Assembly: GCF_050873445.1 (NCBI RefSeq)
Contig: NZ_JBNMIU010000065.1
Location: 1 to 9,799, forward strand
Reading direction: 5' to 3'
DNA length: 9,799 nucleotides
From: Acidaminococcus sp050873445
GTDB taxonomy: Bacteria; Bacillota; Negativicutes; Acidaminococcales; Acidaminococcaceae
Shown: piece after piece, positions 6,389 through 9,799 of the stretch
How positions within the stretch are numbered: the stretch's first letter is position 1
Layout: each line of letters starts with the position of its first letter
Made by a program: the position numbers and the translations under genes
Notes under the pieces: generated by a model
What the model saw: only the letters and a program-made list of their open reading frames with translations
Told to the model about the DNA's origin: nothing
The model's database searches: none

Positions 6389-6517
6389 ATGCAAAGAAAA
6401 TGGAGAAAAAAAGGCAGAAAAGCAACGAAGAATATGAGCGCTGCGGTTGTTGCGGCGTTGCTTCTGACTGTATGCGGGGGGGGGGCAGCTGTATGCAAAG
6501 GAATATTATTATGGTGA
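6389..6517 (+). CDS. Signal-peptide leader of the autotransporter, truncated by frameshift
   Basis: This frame encodes a typical Sec signal start (basic n-region, hydrophobic core), then enters the G run and continues out of frame as AAVCKGILLW before TGA. Frame 3 upstream of the tract carries stops at 6435 and 6465, so no alternative signal sequence exists there. The hydrophobic core ends in LTVC, but Val at -1 argues against lipoprotein processing. The 42-residue product is probably non-functional. Confidence 0.5.
   Translation: MQRKWRKKGRKATKNMSAAVVAALLLTVCGGGAAVCKGILLW
6476..6485 (+). repeat. Poly-G(10) homopolymer in the signal-peptide coding region
   Basis: Ten consecutive G follow TGC at 6473-6475. 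With nine or twelve G the signal-peptide frame joins the frame that encodes QLYAKEYYYGEW and the passenger. With ten, a TGA is met 30 bases downstream. Long G tracts near the 5' end of surface-protein genes are the classic substrate for slipped-strand phase variation. Confidence 0.85.
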
Positions 6518-7592
6518 GTGGGGCTATAATGATGATGGTTATACACGCTGGGATGCAGACGGAAGCACAATCTGGGATGATGCCAGTTCGACAGCAATTT
6601 TGCATACAGATAAAAGTATAGGCCGTGTATATACTTTTATAAATTCCTTTATAAATTTCCGCCCTGCGGAAGGACACTTTATCTCATTAGCTTCACCTTA
6701 CTCTTCTTATTCTGTCAAAGGAGCAACGGAAAAAGAAAAGCTAACACTTACAGGGGATATAGTTTCTACAAATGCGAACAGTATAACTGTTAAAAATTTG
6801 GGCGAATTAAGAATCACCCAAGGTACATATGGCCTTGACGCAACATATGGCAATCAGACCAATGGACTGGGTGGTCTTTATATTGAAAATGTCAAAATTG
6901 TCGATATTTCCGGAACAGTGGGTGCTGTTTATGGGGATGCCCGGGCTAAAATAGAACTGAAGAATATCGGTAAGCTGTCTTTGTCCTCTGATATTCGTCG
7001 TAAGACGGAATATGATAATTATACTGGCAATGAACCGATTGATAATACGATTTTCTGTACTTATGGCAGTAAAGTCGACATCAACGCCAAAGAAGTCCTG
7101 CTAAAGGCCAATGGCCGTGCGATTGTGGCTACGGCAGGTGATGTAGATAATGTCAATACTCTTGAAACTTCGTGGGAAACGGATATGCCGTTTCCTGTCG
7201 TCAGGATTTTGAGCGATACCCTTACCATTGAAGCAGCTACCCAGGGAAAGAGTGCGGCAGCCGTGTACAGTGATGCCGGCGGGATCATTCAGCTGGGCAG
7301 CGAGGATAGGAAAATCCAAAAACTTCTCTTTGCTGAAGATGCAGGGGCGAATATGAACCTGTACAGTGATTCCTATATGTATGAGGAAAAACACAACACT
7401 GCCAATGACAGATACAGCAAAACTATTGCAGAGGGGAAAACGGCCGATGATTACATTCTGCATCCTTCTACGATTGAGGTACATGCCGATGAGGCGGAAT
7501 TCCATCTACGATTGAGGTACATGCCGATGAGGCGGAATTCCATGCCAATACCAATGCAATCAATGCCAGAAACAATTCCCGCATCAGCGTAG
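6486..7592 (+). CDS. N-terminal passenger fragment of the autotransporter
   Basis: This frame runs from the G tract without stops. It reads YYYGEWGYNDDGYTRWDADGSTIWDD, then a passenger of short beta-strand-like segments rich in Thr, Asn, Asp and Gly (for example SITVKNLGELRITQ, GLGGLYIENVKIVDISG, GKLSLSSDI). This pattern resembles parallel beta-helix passengers. After the duplication point the last 29 residues or so (LRLRYMPMRRNS...) are out of frame, and TAG ends the fragment. The only usable in-frame initiation is a TTG at 6600 with no good ribosome binding site, so it is unlikely to be made alone. Confidence 0.55.
   Translation, partial: QLYAKEYYYGEWGYNDDGYTRWDADGSTIWDDASSTAILHTDKSIGRVYTFINSFINFRPAEGHFISLASPYSSYSVKGATEKEKLTLTGDIVSTNANSITVKNLGELRITQGTYGLDATYGNQTNGLGGLYIENVKIVDISGTVGAVYGDARAKIELKNIGKLSLSSDIRRKTEYDNYTGNEPIDNTIFCTYGSKVDINAKEVLLKANGRAIVATAGDVDNVNTLETSWETDMPFPVVRILSDTLTIEAATQGKSAAAVYSDAGGIIQLGSEDRKIQKLLFAEDAGANMNLYSDSYMYEEKHNTANDRYSKTIAEGKTADDYILHPSTIEVHADEAEFHLRLRYMPMRRNSMPIPMQSMPETIPASA
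7468..7543 (+). repeat. Perfect 38-bp tandem duplication in the passenger gene
   Basis: Positions 7468-7505 are repeated without a mismatch at 7506-7543 (unit begins CTACGATTGAGGTACATGCC). Because 38 is not a multiple of three, the second copy shifts the frame and leads to TAG at 7590-7592. With one copy the protein reads TIEVHADEAEFHANTNAINARNN and continues unbroken into the barrel fragment. Deletion of one copy by slippage or recombination would restore the frame. Confidence 0.95.
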
Positions 7593-7714
7593 ATGCCGCG
7601 AAAGCGGATATCAATAATAACTATGGGAACGTTGCGACCGTCAGCTCCAGCGGCGGTTCAGAAGTAACCATTACCGGGGAAGATATTTCTATTATCAACC
7701 ATAATACCAATTAT

Positions 7715-9589
7715 ATGAATCAAGGGGAAGTGACTGAACGCCAAAATGCGAAAGTGGCCATTGCAGGCGGCGGTGAGGTAAATCCTTCCCGTAAAGACCT
7801 GGCGGAAGAATTTGATAAAGATGATAAAGAAAAAAAAGATACGGCTGGCAATATCCGGATCGATGCCAGCAAAACACTGCAGGTCGATGGGGATGTGCTG
7901 ATGAATGAAAAACCAGCAGATGCAGACGGCAATTCGGTCGTCATCAACGAGAACAATACAACGGCTCTTGTCAACATGACCAGCAATATTTATACCAACA
8001 ACGGCAATACGGTCCAGCTGAATCTGGGCGATGGCAGCGCAGTTCGACAAGAGGACAAAAAGGGCAAGTCGTCTCTGACCGGTGCGATTTTGGATGCTGC
8101 GTCGGCAAAACAGGGCTTTGCCTTTCAGGATGCGAATTTTTCTGAAAAAGGCACGCAGCTGAATATGCACGATGCGTCCTGGTATGTTACGGATAACAGC
8201 GAAGTGTCTGCCGTGAATATGAACGGCAGCAGCCTGCTGGATCTGACGCACGGCAAGGGATACCAAAAGGTAAAAATCAATACGCTTTCCGGCCCAGGTA
8301 CGATCAAGATGGATTTCGATGACAGCAAGATGAGCAGGGATGGCTCTACGGCTGACAAATTATTCATCAACAACCACGAGAGGACGCAGTACATATATCT
8401 CCATGAGGCAAACAACAGGAAAACCTTGACGGGGAATGCGGAAGGAACGGTGCTGGCGAGTGTCGTGAATGAAAAAGGGGCGTTCAAAGCGGCTTCTGAT
8501 GATGCCCTGACATGGCATACGTATGCACTGGACCACAAGAAAAGTGATACAGAAGGCTATACGGTGGACTGGTATCTGAAGAAAGGAGAAAGCACGCCTG
8601 AACCGTCACCAAATCCACCCGAACCTTCACCGGCTCCGCAGGGACCCGTCCGTTCCGCAGCGGCTGTGCTGCAGGCCGGCAATTTAAATTACTATTTATG
8701 GCGGGATCAAAATGAGCGCCTGACCAAACGGCTGGGAATGTACTGCTTTGATGAAGACCGGGAAGGCCTGTGGGCAAGGATGAGCAGTTCCAGCATTAGC
8801 AGTGGCGGTATCTACGGCAGTGATGCCAGGGTGAAGACGTATACGCTGGGATATGATTTTAAACATCATGCAGCGGAGCAGCACACAGCGGACGGCAAAA
8901 AAGACGTGGACTTCATCGGCGTGGCTTTTTCGTATATATCCGGCAAAAGCCATATGAACGGATACAATGTGTATGATGATCTGCGTGTCAATGGCGGTTC
9001 TGGCGATCTTCGCGGCGGCTCTGTCACAGTGTACCATACCCATATTTCCAATCCGGGACTGTACAGGGACTATACCGCACGCTACAGTTCCTATGACAAT
9101 GATTTCAGATTTGACGGCGTAAACGGTTCTGTGAAGAGCCGGGGCCTCCAGCTGGGGGCAGAGTTCGGATACCGCTGGGAGAACCACAGAGGCGTCTTTG
9201 TGACTCCCAACGCCCAGTTCACGCTGGGCAGGCTGTATAATCGGGAGTTTACCACCTCTCGTGGCGTCCATGTGGCATCCGGACATGTGAACAGCGCTGT
9301 TGCCAGCCTGGGTGTGGATGCAGGGAAGAAGTTTTCCAGACAGGGACAGTTCTATGCCAAAGTACGGTACAACAGGGAACTGGGAGATACAGTGCACGCT
9401 GCCTTGCAGCAGGACCAGGCATCGCTATCCTGTGACGGCGGCAGCAACCGCCAATGGTGGGAATATGGTGTGGGCGTAGATTTCAAGACCGGAAAGGCAA
9501 CCCATGTCTATATGGATGCTGAACGTGCCAACGGCAGCAATTTCCAAAAAGACTGGTCCTGGCGTATCGGGATGCGCTTTGATTTTTGA
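7715..9589 (+). CDS. Autotransporter C-terminal fragment: passenger end, linker and beta-barrel
   Basis: A 624-residue frame, open upstream to about 7508. The first 290 residues or so are passenger, ending with segments such as LLDLTHGKGYQKVKINTLSGPGTIKMDF that resemble the stabilising end of autotransporter passengers. A linker STPEPSPNPPEPSPAP (about 8590-8645) precedes a barrel of about 310 residues: alternating amphipathic strands such as GLWARMSSSSI, VKTYTLGYDF, FIGVAFSYISG, GLQLGAEFGYRW, QFYAKVRYNREL, and the C-terminal signature MRFDF with the terminal Phe needed for outer-membrane assembly. This matches the autotransporter beta-domain family. The first ATG (7715) has GGGGAAG nearby but no signal peptide, so a separate product could not reach the outer membrane. 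Confidence 0.8.
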   Translation: MNQGEVTERQNAKVAIAGGGEVNPSRKDLAEEFDKDDKEKKDTAGNIRIDASKTLQVDGDVLMNEKPADADGNSVVINENNTTALVNMTSNIYTNNGNTVQLNLGDGSAVRQEDKKGKSSLTGAILDAASAKQGFAFQDANFSEKGTQLNMHDASWYVTDNSEVSAVNMNGSSLLDLTHGKGYQKVKINTLSGPGTIKMDFDDSKMSRDGSTADKLFINNHERTQYIYLHEANNRKTLTGNAEGTVLASVVNEKGAFKAASDDALTWHTYALDHKKSDTEGYTVDWYLKKGESTPEPSPNPPEPSPAPQGPVRSAAAVLQAGNLNYYLWRDQNERLTKRLGMYCFDEDREGLWARMSSSSISSGGIYGSDARVKTYTLGYDFKHHAAEQHTADGKKDVDFIGVAFSYISGKSHMNGYNVYDDLRVNGGSGDLRGGSVTVYHTHISNPGLYRDYTARYSSYDNDFRFDGVNGSVKSRGLQLGAEFGYRWENHRGVFVTPNAQFTLGRLYNREFTTSRGVHVASGHVNSAVASLGVDAGKKFSRQGQFYAKVRYNRELGDTVHAALQQDQASLSCDGGSNRQWWEYGVGVDFKTGKATHVYMDAERANGSNFQKDWSWRIGMRFDF

Positions 9590-9609
9590 CATCGTTGGGA
9601 AATCATAAG

Positions 9610-9659
9610 AAAAAGGACAGGAACTGTGAAATCACTTTTCATAGCTCCTGTCCTTTTTT
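9610..9659 (+). terminator. Strong terminator after the autotransporter
   Basis: AAAAAGGACAGGA (9610-9622) pairs perfectly with TCCTGTCCTTTTT (9646-9658), 21 bases after the stop codon, with a T run to 9659. The flanking A and T runs make it usable in both directions. Confidence 0.9.
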
Positions 9660-9799
9660 ATACTGTACCCATAAGTATGGACACTTTTTAAGAGTAGTAC
9701 CTACCCACAAAATTGGACAGCCTACAATTTGAATCCTTTAAAATTGACGTGTTCATTTTAGACCCAACCTATTGAACACAATCATGTGTATGTGGTATC
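9660..9799. other. AT-rich right edge with two related 18-nt motifs
   Basis: After the terminator base composition drops again and no gene is visible. TACCCATAAGTATGGACA (9666-9683) and TACCCACAAAATTGGACA (9702-9719) agree at 14 of 18 positions and lie exactly 36 bases apart. They look like ends of insertion sequences that finish in TGTCC...GGGTA, but no transposase is inside the window. The assignment is tentative. Confidence 0.3.

Larger units (their letters stand above)
6389..9589 (+). pseudogene. Type V autotransporter, out of frame at two repeat-mediated sites (phase-off or degraded)
   Basis: If the ten-G tract is read as nine and one copy of the 38-bp duplication is removed, a single frame of about 1,053 codons runs through the locus. 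Its layout is that of a classical autotransporter: a Sec signal peptide (basic MQRKWRKKGRKATKN, hydrophobic SAAVVAALLLTV, likely cleavage after QLYA at about residue 36), a repetitive beta-rich passenger, a proline-rich linker near residues 722-740, and a C-terminal beta-barrel ending in Phe. It would be exported through the inner membrane by Sec and display its passenger on the outer membrane. As sequenced, translation from the ATG at 6389 ends at 6515-6517 after 42 residues. The start is chosen because it gives a complete signal peptide; AAGGG at 6371-6375 is a weak, distant ribosome binding site. No convincing promoter was found upstream. The passenger's ligand is unknown. Confidence 0.75.

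Noticed and set aside
6389..6480. Lipoprotein signal (LTVC)
   Set aside because: The residue before Cys is Val rather than Gly, Ala or Ser, and a normal cleavage site (QLYA) appears once the frame is restored.
5955..6677. 240-codon minus-strand frame and the smaller 6058-6318 frame
   Set aside because: Both run antisense through tRNA-Ser; the FEPPAP-like peptide is a well-known artefact of translating tRNA-Ser/Leu backwards.

Overview
The window joins two DNA segments of different origin. Positions 1 to about 4330 are AT-rich and hold a phage- or plasmid-type module: a leftward pair encoding a gp2.5-like single-stranded-DNA-binding protein and an SF2 helicase-like ATPase, and a divergent rightward small serine recombinase. 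These genes are embedded in gene-free DNA rich in short repeats. The module stops at a bare tRNA 3' fragment (T-arm, acceptor strand, CCA; 4332-4359). From there base composition turns GC-rich and chromosomal genes begin. I infer an element integrated into a tRNA gene, with its other end left of the window.

The right part carries a WbaP-type undecaprenyl-phosphate sugar phosphotransferase with its own promoter, an intact tRNA-Ser(UGA), a long structured hairpin ending in a U tract, and a type V autotransporter of about 1,053 residues followed by a strong terminator. An outer-membrane autotransporter next to surface-glycan biosynthesis, in a Firmicutes-like sequence style, suggests a diderm Firmicute of the Negativicutes (Acidaminococcus-like). 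That assignment is inference from gene content only.

The autotransporter is the most striking locus. Its signal peptide is interrupted by a run of ten G (6476-6485) that throws translation out of frame; nine or twelve G would give one continuous frame with an AxA-like cleavage site. About 1 kb further on, a perfect 38-bp tandem duplication (7468-7543) causes a second frameshift. Both lesions are of the kind produced and reversed by slippage or repeat recombination, so the gene may be a switched-off contingency locus rather than a dead gene.

In the element, a perfect 20-mer occurs twice in leftward orientation, once just upstream of the SSB/helicase pair. It ends in CACTATA, the core shared by T7/SP6-type promoters, and lacks a good sigma70 -35 box at either site. 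A related 13-mer lies downstream of the recombinase gene. This raises the testable idea that the module uses a dedicated regulator or a phage-type RNA polymerase encoded elsewhere.
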